NCBI GenBank assembly: GCA_051871515.1
Contig: JBJECY010000126.1
Location: 1-26,930 of the forward strand
Origin: SFTJ01 sp051871515
GTDB taxonomy: Bacteria > Bacteroidota > Bacteroidia > Bacteroidales > Muribaculaceae
Direction: 5' to 3'
Length of the DNA stretch: 26,930 nucleotides
In this document: positions 1-6,403 of the stretch, in pieces
Layout: each line of letters opens with the position of its first letter
Position numbering within the stretch: the first letter of the stretch is position 1
Made by a program: the position numbers and the translations under genes
The notes under the pieces: model-generated
Seen by the model: the letters and a program-made list of their open reading frames with translations, nothing else
Told to the model about the DNA's origin: nothing
Database searches by the model: none

Positions 1-92
1 TAAGAAGCCTCGGCATCACTTGCTCTCACCAAGCGTCACGCCAAGATAAGAAGCCTCGGCATCACTTGCTCTCACCAAGCGTCACGCCAAGA
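1..92. repeat. 46-bp perfect tandem duplication, two copies
   Basis: Bases 1-46 and 47-92 are identical, and the next nine bases (93-101, TAAGAAGCC) repeat the start of the unit before the sequence diverges. The second copy contains the last codons and stop of the OmpH-like gene; the first copy lies just beyond the stop. The 9-bp TAAGAAGCC at both edges is the microhomology expected for slippage. It could be a real tandem duplication or an assembly artefact at a contig end. Confidence 0.9.
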
Positions 93-589
93 TAAGAAGC
101 CACAGCAGCGGTGACGTCCTCAAAATCGGCGCTCAGATAGGCTGCGGCAGCGCTGTTAACGTCGTAGATGATAACATAGCCGCCTTCGTCGCCAACAGCC
201 TTCACTGCGGCATCAATTTTTTCTTTGATGGGCGCAATCAGAGCTTCTTCCTTCTCTTTGAGGTCGGCAGCCACGCTCTTCATGAAAAGCTCTATCTTAT
301 CGTTGTTCTCCTGAAGCTCCTGCATGCGGCGTTCCTTAATGGTGCCAGGAGTTTTGCTGTCTATTGCCAGTGTCTGGAAGTCGGCATATTTGCGGTTGTA
401 CTCGGCTTGCAGCAAGTCATATTCGTCTTGATACTGCTTGTTAAGGTCGTTGAGTTGCACCTCGGCCTGTTCTTTTTCAGGCATAGCGTTATAAATAGCC
501 AGTTTATCAACCTTTCCAAGCTTCAGCTGCTGAGCAGCAACACACATAGGCACCACCAACAGCACCGTCAATACCAATTTCTTTATCAT
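62..589 (-). CDS. OmpH/Skp-family periplasmic chaperone (paralog 1)
   Basis: This 175-aa protein has a signal peptide (MIKKLVLTVLLVVPMCVAAQ) followed by a mature part rich in Lys, Glu and Gln, predicted to form long coiled-coil helices. That is the architecture of Skp/OmpH, the trimeric periplasmic chaperone that carries unfolded outer-membrane proteins to the BAM complex. I chose ATG at 589 rather than the upstream in-frame TTG at 601, because the resulting N-terminus matches that of the next paralog (MIKKLFLAVLLAMPMC). The C-terminus (DVTAAVASYLGVTLGESK) resembles the neighbour's DVTPLVKAKLGIK, so the two are paralogs. A terminator upstream (684-719) and its own -7 box suggest separate transcription. 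The stop codon lies inside a 46-bp tandem duplication. Confidence 0.88.
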   Translation of the reverse strand: MIKKLVLTVLLVVPMCVAAQQLKLGKVDKLAIYNAMPEKEQAEVQLNDLNKQYQDEYDLLQAEYNRKYADFQTLAIDSKTPGTIKERRMQELQENNDKIELFMKSVAADLKEKEEALIAPIKEKIDAAVKAVGDEGGYVIIYDVNSAAAAYLSADFEDVTAAVASYLGVTLGESK

Positions 590-651
590 AGTTTTTTTCA
601 AAAATGTTTTTACTGAATTATTTCACAAAGCTTATTTTATATTTCACAACA

Positions 652-659
652 CAAAAGTA
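652..659 (-). promoter_or_regulatory. Bacteroides-type -7 box for ompH paralog 1
   Basis: Read on the minus strand this is TACTTTTG, a perfect TAnnTTTG match about 60 nt upstream of the ATG at 589. No good TTTG -33 box is found at the expected distance. It lies downstream of the terminator at 684-719, so it would let paralog 1 be transcribed on its own. Confidence 0.5.
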
Positions 660-683
660 ATAAAATTTCACCACATTACATTG

Positions 684-719
684 AAAAAAAACAGCATCAC
701 CCACGTTAATGGGTGATGC
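684..719 (-). terminator. Rho-independent terminator after ompH paralog 2
   Basis: A perfect 10-bp stem (GCATCACCCA at 694-703 with TGGGTGATGC at 710-719) and a 6-nt loop are followed on the minus strand by TG and eight T residues (684-691). It begins 54 nt after the stop of paralog 2. Confidence 0.9.
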
Positions 720-772
720 CTATCTTAAAAAATTATAAAAATCTGAAAGTTTGCTCTGCAATCAGGCAGCTA

Positions 773-1285
773 TTACTTGATGCCCAGCTTAGCCTTAACC
801 AGAGGAGTTACATCTTGGCTACCATTGCCGTTATAAATGATTGACGGAATAGAGAGGTCGAAGATGTAGGTGAAACCGTTCTCAGCGCCTACAGCCTGAA
901 TGGCTTGTTGCAGTTTTGACTGAATTGGAGCCAAAAGAGTTTCTTGTTGCTTTTGAAGGTCTTGAGAGGCAGTTTGTTGGAAGCTTTGAATCTTTTGATA
1001 CTTATCTTGCAAATCCTTCTCGTGACGCTCCTTGATGGCTGCCGGAGTAGCTTCGTCTTTTGTGAGCTTTTCAAACTCAGCATAGTCTTTTTGGAAGTCC
1101 TCTTGCAGACGCTTGAACTCTGCATCATATTTCTCAGAAGCTGCCTTGAGAGTTGCCTCGGCAGTTGCCTTGTCAGGCATCACATTAAACACTTCGGCAG
1201 TGTTTACAGTTCCGAACTTAAATGTTTGAGCCGAAAGGCACATAGGCATTGCCAACAGCACTGCTAAAAATAATTTCTTAATCAT
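773..1285 (-). CDS. OmpH/Skp-family periplasmic chaperone (paralog 2)
   Basis: This 170-aa protein has a signal peptide (MIKKLFLAVLLAMPMCLSAQ), a long charged helical region of about residues 45-130 rich in Lys, Glu, Gln and Asp, and a short C-terminal beta-like part containing FTYIFDLS. This is the usual Skp/OmpH layout and length. It presumably chaperones outer-membrane proteins in the periplasm for BamA, encoded just upstream on the same strand. The ATG at 1285 is the obvious start. A -7 box lies 43 nt upstream and a strong terminator follows, so it may form a monocistronic unit or end a transcript from bamA. Having several ompH copies next to bamA is common in Bacteroidales. Confidence 0.9.
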   Translation of the reverse strand: MIKKLFLAVLLAMPMCLSAQTFKFGTVNTAEVFNVMPDKATAEATLKAASEKYDAEFKRLQEDFQKDYAEFEKLTKDEATPAAIKERHEKDLQDKYQKIQSFQQTASQDLQKQQETLLAPIQSKLQQAIQAVGAENGFTYIFDLSIPSIIYNGNGSQDVTPLVKAKLGIK

Positions 1286-1327
1286 CTTGTCTATAAAGTT
1301 TTTAATATATTTTCTGAATTACGGGTG

Positions 1328-1335
1328 CAAAGATA
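1328..1335 (-). promoter_or_regulatory. Bacteroides-type -7 box for ompH paralog 2
   Basis: The minus strand reads TATCTTTG followed by CACC, a perfect TAnnTTTG match 42 nt upstream of the ATG at 1285. No TTTG-like -33 box is found at 19-21 nt, so promoter strength is uncertain. Confidence 0.5.
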
Positions 1336-1433
1336 CGCATATTTTTTCAATCCACCACTTTTTTTACTATCACAATTGTTTGATTTGTTACGGTTTATGC
1401 CTCAATCATCACGTCAGCAACGCTGCGCCCGGC

Positions 1434-1949
1434 TCACTTGCCGTAGCCCATCTTGGTGAGCACCTCGTTGCTCACGTCGATGCGAGGCGATGCAAAGATG
1501 ATGTTTTGGCTCGAGGCGCGGTCAAAAATCACCGAGTAGCCACGCTCTTCGCTCACCTTCTTCACGGCGTTGTAAACCTCGTCTTGAATGGGTTTAATGA
1601 GCGATTGACGCTTCTTATAGAGTTCGCCTTGCGGTCCAAAGTATTTATAACGCAGCTCGGTGGCTTCTTTCTCCTTTGCCACTATCTCTTCTTCACGTTT
1701 CTTCTTTTGGTCGTCGGTGAGAAACACCATTTCACTTTGATAGTTTTTATACATGGTCTCGGCCTCTTTCGACACATCTTCCACTTCACGCTGCCATCGT
1801 TGCGACACCTGATTGAGTTGCTCATTGGCCATCTCATAGGCCGGCACATTCTTCAGTATGTACTCCATGTCAACAAGTGCAAACTTCTGCGCATAGCCTG
1901 CAACTGTGCATGCCACTACCGCAATCATTATTAATGCTATTCGTTTCAT
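1434..1949 (-). CDS. OmpH/Skp-family periplasmic chaperone (paralog 3)
   Basis: The 171-aa protein starts with a signal peptide (MKRIALIMIAVVACTVAGYAQ). The open frame extends 30 codons further upstream to 2039, but that extension is not signal-like and covers the promoter, so the ATG at 1949 is preferred. The mature part has KFALVDMEYILKNVPAYE, close to the conserved Skp N-terminal strand, then a charged coiled coil of about residues 45-115 with a KKKREEEIVAKEKEA segment, and a C-terminal GYSVIFDRASSQNIIFASP strand typical of OmpH. It is more diverged from the other two copies than they are from each other. It lies 165 nt downstream of bamA, consistent with delivery of clients to the BAM complex. 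Confidence 0.92.
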   Translation of the reverse strand: MKRIALIMIAVVACTVAGYAQKFALVDMEYILKNVPAYEMANEQLNQVSQRWQREVEDVSKEAETMYKNYQSEMVFLTDDQKKKREEEIVAKEKEATELRYKYFGPQGELYKKRQSLIKPIQDEVYNAVKKVSEERGYSVIFDRASSQNIIFASPRIDVSNEVLTKMGYGK

Positions 1950-1985
1950 AGTCTCAATTTTAGTATCGTTTCTGTGTATTATGAC

Positions 1986-2016
1986 CAAATTTACGACAAA
2001 TGGTTTATTCAACAAT
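1986..2016 (-). promoter_or_regulatory. Bacteroides-type promoter for ompH paralog 3
   Basis: On the minus strand there is ATTG (2013-2016), a 19-nt spacer, then TAAATTTG (1986-1993). This matches the sigma-ABfr consensus with the normal spacer. The start codon is 36 nt further on, giving a short leader. Confidence 0.65.
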
Positions 2017-2052
2017 AAATTAGGCGTCACATTTAACATCCTTTACAACTTT

Positions 2053-2080
2053 GCGCCCAACCCCAGCAGGGGAAAGGCGC
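2053..2080 (-). other. GC-rich hairpin between bamA and ompH paralog 3
   Basis: The minus strand can pair GGCGC/GCGCC (outer) and CCCC/GGGG (inner) around a 4-nt loop, with small A/T internal loops. No T-run follows, so it is not a classical terminator. It sits 35 nt after the bamA stop and may stabilise the bamA 3' end or weaken read-through. Confidence 0.5.
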
Positions 2081-2114
2081 CAAAGATGATGCATAATATG
2101 TTATTTCTACGTTG

Positions 2115-4727
2115 TTAGAATTCTTGACCGAGCACAAAGTGGAAGTGGCTGCCGCCCTTTTGACTCATCACGTTGTCGAAACCGTAAGCCCAGTCGATAC
2201 CCATCATACCAATCATAGGCAGGAAGATGCGCACACCCACACCGGCACTACGCTTGATGTTGAACGGCGAGAAGTCGCTCACGCGCGTCCATGCGTTACC
2301 GCCTTCAAGGAATGCCAGACCATAGATGGTACTGCTGGTTTGCAACACAAACGGGAAATGAAGCTCCATAGCAAAGCGGCTATAAGCATAACCCTCGCTG
2401 CCAAACGGAGTGAACTGACCATTGTCGTAACCACGCAATGCAATGGTCTCGGTGGCATAAGTGTAGCTGCCCGACATACCGTCACCACCCACATAGAAGG
2501 TTTCAAACGGCGACTTCAAATACTTGTTCCAGCTGCCCAACAAACCAATGTCGGCACGGGTCATGAGCACAAGCGTGTATTGACCGTCGGGGTTGGCAAG
2601 AGGTGTATAGGTGCGTGATTTGAATTTCAACTTCCAATATTCAATCCACTTATACATTTCTTTCTTTGATTGTACGGTGTTGGCTTCAGAGAGCGCCTTC
2701 CAGTCTTTCTTGCCAAAGAGTCCGGCAGGTGGTGTCATCTGCAAGCTCAGCGAGAATTGGCTACCCTTACGGGTGAAGAGCGGGTTGTCAATACTGTTGC
2801 GCGCCAAAGTGAGGCCAAGCACAAACGAGTTCGACACACCATTATTCATATAATAGAGGTATTCCCAATTCTTAAGGCTGTACCACTGATAGCTCAACTC
2901 GGCAGTGAATGTGAAATAGTCGTCAGGCCACTTGAGGCGCTTACCAAAGCCCACGGTGATACCTGCCATTTGCAGATATTTGTTGGGGTCGTAGGCATCT
3001 TCATAAGCGTTGTCGTAGTAGTTGCCATAGCTGCTACCATAGTAGTAGTTATACATGTAGTTGGTGTAAGTGCTATTGTAGTACGACGAGTTGATACCTG
3101 TTTGACGCGAATAGAAACCGGTAACCGAGAGTGAGTTAGGACGCTTGCCGCCAAACCACGGGTCGAGGAACGACACGCTGTAAGCCTGATAATACTTTGC
3201 ATTGGTTTGGGCACTGATTGTGAAGGTCTGACCCTCGCCCTGCGGAATGATTCCGCGATAAGTTGATGGATGGAAGAGGTTCTTGATTGAGAAGTTGGTG
3301 AATTTAAGACTCAACTTACCAATGATACCTGTTTGACCCCAACCGGCCGAGAACTCAACTTGGTCGTTGGCTTTCGACTCAAGGTTGAAGATGATGTCAA
3401 CCGTACCGTTCTCCTCGTTTGGCTCAGGGCGGATGTCCATCTTTTCAGGGTCGAAGTGTCCGGTTTGGGCAATTTCACGAGCCGAACGCATAAGGTCGGA
3501 CTTTGAGAAAAGGTCGCCCGGGCGCACACGCAACTCGCGGCGTATCACCTTCTCATAGAGGCGGTCGTTACCATTGATTACCACCTTATTGATTGTTGCC
3601 TTTTTACCCTCAAACATACGCATCTCAAGCGAAATTGAGTCGCCCTCAACCTTGCTTTCAACAGGTATGAGCTGATAGAAAAGGTAACCGTTGTTCATAT
3701 AGAAATTGGCAATGGCGTCATCGTCCTCCTGTGTGCGCTTGTTGAGCAGCTTCTGGTTGTAAACGTCGCCCTTTTCAATACCCAGCACATCGTTGAGGAA
3801 GGCTGTGGGATAAACGGTGTTGCCCACCCAGTTGATGTCGCTGATATAGTATTTCTTACCCTCTTCAACGGTGAGGTAAATGTCAACGGTCTTTTCGTTG
3901 TAGTTCACCACGCTGTCTTTGAGAATCACAGCGTCGCGATAACCTTTTTCGTTATATTTGTCGATGATGAGCTGCTTATCGGCCTCAAAATCATTGGGCA
4001 CAAACTTCTTTTGGCTGAAGAGGCGCACCAAGTCGCCCTTCTCGTTGGTTTTCTTCATTGAGTGCTTCACAGTCTTGTCGCTGAAAACCTGGTTGCCTTC
4101 AACGTAAATCTTGTGCACCTTGATTTTCTCGTGCTTGTCAACCTCAATGTCAACAATCACCTCGTTTTCGTTGCTGAGGTCTTCACGCTGAATGATGTTT
4201 ACATCGGCATTCTTAAAGCCTTTGTTATCAAAGTAGTGCTGCACAATGAGCTTGGCGCGGTCAGCAATGTTGGGGTTCATCTGGTTGCCCTTCATCAAGC
4301 CCAAGCGTTGCTGCAAGTCCTCGCGCTCGCCCTTTTTCATACCTTTATAATTGATTTGCGATATGCGCGGCTGTTGGCGTAATTCAAACTCGAGCCAAGC
4401 CTTGTTGTCATAGACCTTCTCAACGTTGATTTTCACCTTTGAGAACAAGCCCTGGCGCCACAAGCGCTTGGCTGCATTGGTGATGTCGTCGCCCGGTATC
4501 TCAACCACCTGACCCACGGTCAAGCCCGAATAGCCCACCACTATATAGTCCTCATAGTTGTCAACGCCACTAACCTTAATGCCTGCTATCTCATACTTCT
4601 TAGGCATACCCGTGAAGATAACCTTAGGATTATAGATGGTATCGGTGGCTTCTTGCGCGCTGGCGCCGTTAACGCCTATGCCCACAAGCATTGCCAAAAT
4701 CAATAAGAGTTGCTTCTTATATCGCAT
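2115..4727 (-). CDS. bamA: Outer-membrane protein assembly factor BamA
   Basis: BamA is the Omp85-family insertase that folds beta-barrel proteins into the outer membrane. The chosen ATG at 4727 gives 870 aa with a signal peptide (MRYKKQLLLILAMLVGIGVNGASAQ); an upstream in-frame start at 4787 would add 20 residues before it. Residues of about 30-470 form repeated POTRA-type domains (for example IKVSGVDNYEDYIVVGYSGL and INKVVINGNDRLYEKVIRRE). The rest is a C-terminal beta barrel that contains an LRGYD motif, matching the conserved loop-6 (V/L)RG(F/Y) signature, and ends in Phe as expected for an outer-membrane barrel. The barrel carries a very Tyr-rich insert at about residues 543-583. It lies between uppS and the ompH genes, the standard Bacteroidales arrangement. 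Confidence 0.97.
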   Translation of the reverse strand: MRYKKQLLLILAMLVGIGVNGASAQEATDTIYNPKVIFTGMPKKYEIAGIKVSGVDNYEDYIVVGYSGLTVGQVVEIPGDDITNAAKRLWRQGLFSKVKINVEKVYDNKAWLEFELRQQPRISQINYKGMKKGEREDLQQRLGLMKGNQMNPNIADRAKLIVQHYFDNKGFKNADVNIIQREDLSNENEVIVDIEVDKHEKIKVHKIYVEGNQVFSDKTVKHSMKKTNEKGDLVRLFSQKKFVPNDFEADKQLIIDKYNEKGYRDAVILKDSVVNYNEKTVDIYLTVEEGKKYYISDINWVGNTVYPTAFLNDVLGIEKGDVYNQKLLNKRTQEDDDAIANFYMNNGYLFYQLIPVESKVEGDSISLEMRMFEGKKATINKVVINGNDRLYEKVIRRELRVRPGDLFSKSDLMRSAREIAQTGHFDPEKMDIRPEPNEENGTVDIIFNLESKANDQVEFSAGWGQTGIIGKLSLKFTNFSIKNLFHPSTYRGIIPQGEGQTFTISAQTNAKYYQAYSVSFLDPWFGGKRPNSLSVTGFYSRQTGINSSYYNSTYTNYMYNYYYGSSYGNYYDNAYEDAYDPNKYLQMAGITVGFGKRLKWPDDYFTFTAELSYQWYSLKNWEYLYYMNNGVSNSFVLGLTLARNSIDNPLFTRKGSQFSLSLQMTPPAGLFGKKDWKALSEANTVQSKKEMYKWIEYWKLKFKSRTYTPLANPDGQYTLVLMTRADIGLLGSWNKYLKSPFETFYVGGDGMSGSYTYATETIALRGYDNGQFTPFGSEGYAYSRFAMELHFPFVLQTSSTIYGLAFLEGGNAWTRVSDFSPFNIKRSAGVGVRIFLPMIGMMGIDWAYGFDNVMSQKGGSHFHFVLGQEF

Positions 4728-4822
4728 ATCAATGTTTATAAAAATATATTCCTTTAAGTTTTTGTGAGCCTCGGGGTTGACAATCAACCTTTGGCCCTTA
4801 TCTCTTTATATATAATATTGTG

Positions 4823-5617
4823 TCAGTCGGCACAATTGTTGTTGTCATCATCGGCCCCCTCGGTAGCCCGGGCATCGAGCTGCACCTGCTCGCTGGTTTT
4901 GCCGTAGCGCCGTTCGCGGTTTTGATATTCCACTATTGCTTGGCAAAAATCGTCCTGCGAGAAGTCGGGCCAATACTTTGGAGTGAAATAAAGCTCGCTA
5001 TAAGCAATTTGCCACAGCAGGAAGTTGCTTATTCTCAGGTCGCCGCCTGTGCGAATGAGCAAATCGGGGTCGGGAGTGAATTTGGTTTCCAGGCTTTGGC
5101 TGAAGCATTGGTCGTTGATGTCGTCAACGCTCAGCTGCCCCTCTTTCACCCTACGGGCAATTGACTTCACGCCTTCCAATATCTCCCACTTCGACGAGTA
5201 GCTGAGGGCAAGCACCAGCGTAAGCCCGGTGCAATGGGCGGTGTCGCCAATGCACTTCATCAGCCTATCGCGGGCAAACTGCGGCATGCGCACAATGTCG
5301 CCAATCATGGTGAGGCGCACATTGTTCTTTATCAAATCGGGCGTTTCGCGCTCAATTGCCACCACAATCAGGTTCATCAAAGCGTCAACCTCCTCTTTCG
5401 GGCGCTTCCAGTTCTCGGTTGAGAACGTGTAGAGCGTGAGGTAGCCCACGCCAAGCTGCGAGGCTATCTCAGTGATTTTGCGCACGGTTTCCACACCCTT
5501 GATGTGGCCCTCAGTACGCTCCATACCGCGACTTTTTGCCCAACGTCCGTTGCCGTCCATAATCACAGCCACGTGACGAGGTATGCGCTGCATGTCAATG
5601 TCGGTTTGATGCACCAT
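4823..5617 (-). CDS. uppS: Isoprenyl transferase (undecaprenyl diphosphate synthase)
   Basis: UppS is the cis-prenyltransferase that extends farnesyl diphosphate with isopentenyl diphosphate to make the C55 lipid carrier for peptidoglycan and surface glycans. From ATG 5617 the protein has 264 aa. It shows HVAVIMDGNGRWAKSRG with the catalytic Asp at residue 21, RTEGH, LTLYTFSTENWKRP, and LIRTGGDLRISNFLLWQ followed by ELYF and WPDF, all family signatures. Two further starts are possible: 5665, and 5641, which would make an ATGA overlap with the preceding stop. I prefer 5617 because AAAGAGGAGCAAAA, a real Shine-Dalgarno-like leader, precedes it by 3 nt, and the same leader precedes the upstream gene. 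The C-terminus ends in an Asp/Asn-rich tail. Confidence 0.96.
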   Translation of the reverse strand: MVHQTDIDMQRIPRHVAVIMDGNGRWAKSRGMERTEGHIKGVETVRKITEIASQLGVGYLTLYTFSTENWKRPKEEVDALMNLIVVAIERETPDLIKNNVRLTMIGDIVRMPQFARDRLMKCIGDTAHCTGLTLVLALSYSSKWEILEGVKSIARRVKEGQLSVDDINDQCFSQSLETKFTPDPDLLIRTGGDLRISNFLLWQIAYSELYFTPKYWPDFSQDDFCQAIVEYQNRERRYGKTSEQVQLDARATEGADDDNNNCAD

Positions 5618-5620
5618 TGT

Positions 5621-5634
5621 TTTTGCTCCTCTTT
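5621..5634 (-). promoter_or_regulatory. Ribosome-binding leader that decides the uppS start
   Basis: The minus strand reads AAAGAGGAGCAAAA, 3 nt before the ATG at 5617. AGGAG is an uncommonly good Shine-Dalgarno for Bacteroidota. The identical 14-mer stands before the upstream gene at 6305-6318. Confidence 0.7.
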
Positions 5635-5637
5635 GTT

Positions 5638-6300
5638 TCATTCCACATAATGGCATGTGCGGCAACGCTTGCTGAACTCATAGGTGAGCGTGACCATGGT
5701 CACTGAATACCAATCGGTGTTCTTAGCAAAGCCGCTGCTTATGCCATTTATATCTGTCAAGCCGTCGAGCTTGTCGCTGAACGACTTGCGCATAGTAAAC
5801 TCCAGTGCGACGTTTAGCCGCTCTTTTATCTTGTATTTCACGCCCACACCCAAGGGTATGTTGAGCGTGAATGCATCGCCGTCGCCGGTGGCCATGGTTA
5901 AGCCCATGCCCATGGTGAGATAAGGCGATATGCGCTTCAGCTTCAGGTAACGTGAACCTATGCCAAAGTTCAAGAAATTAAACTCAAACTGGGCTCCCAG
6001 GTCGTAAATCTGCGAGCTGAAGTCATAAACAGCCCCATCGGGATACACGTTCTCAATATCAGCCGAATTGCCGCTCAGGCTTGCCGTGAGCAGGTTGGCT
6101 TTAATAGCCATTCGGCTGTTGATGATGTAGCGGAACACGCCGCCAGCCACATAGCCGGGCTTCTTCCACATGTTGCCGTTGTTGGCATCGCCCAGATAAC
6201 CGCTCATGCCCAGTGCGCCACCGGCCTCAAACCGGTATTCCTGAGCATTCACAGCCGCCGCGAGCCACATCAGCAGCAATATTGCCATCATCTTCCTCAT
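5638..6300 (-). CDS. DUF6089 family protein, probable outer-membrane beta-barrel
   Basis: This 220-aa protein has a signal peptide (MRKMMAILLLMWLAAAVNAQ), then alternating beta-strand-like segments such as YRFEAGGALGMSGYLGDANN, FRYIINSRMAIKANLL, LGAQFEFNFLNFGIGSRY and LTMGMGLTMATGDGDAF. The penultimate strand ends in TYEF. These features fit a small 8-strand outer-membrane or OmpA-like barrel. The family is commonly found directly before uppS and bamA in Bacteroidales, which suggests a role in envelope biogenesis, but its function is not known to me. Its stop is 20 nt before the preferred uppS start, so the two genes are probably co-transcribed. The last residues (RCRTCHYVE) include two Cys outside the barrel-like part. 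Confidence 0.85.
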   Translation of the reverse strand: MRKMMAILLLMWLAAAVNAQEYRFEAGGALGMSGYLGDANNGNMWKKPGYVAGGVFRYIINSRMAIKANLLTASLSGNSADIENVYPDGAVYDFSSQIYDLGAQFEFNFLNFGIGSRYLKLKRISPYLTMGMGLTMATGDGDAFTLNIPLGVGVKYKIKERLNVALEFTMRKSFSDKLDGLTDINGISSGFAKNTDWYSVTMVTLTYEFSKRCRTCHYVE

Positions 6301-6304
6301 AGTG

Positions 6305-6318
6305 TTTTGCTCCTCTTT
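6305..6318 (-). promoter_or_regulatory. Shine-Dalgarno leader of the DUF6089 gene
   Basis: AAAGAGGAGCAAAA on the minus strand stands 4 nt before the ATG at 6300. It is identical over 14 nt to the uppS leader at 5621-5634. Confidence 0.7.
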
Positions 6319-6403
6319 ATTGTAAACACACGTTTGCTTTTGTCAGCCTTGACCACCGGGGTGTTCTCTCACGCCCCAAGCAATCAAAAAAGCGGCAATG
6401 GCA

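Noticed and set aside
1287..1934. 215-codon plus-strand open frame opposite ompH paralog 3
   Set aside because: The product is His-, Leu- and Phe-rich, matches no family, and mirrors a clear OmpH gene.
5638..5641. ATGA overlap as the uppS start
   Set aside because: Possible, but the ATG at 5617 has an AGGAG leader that is identical to that of the gene before it, and the residues gained by the longer form are not part of the UppS family core.
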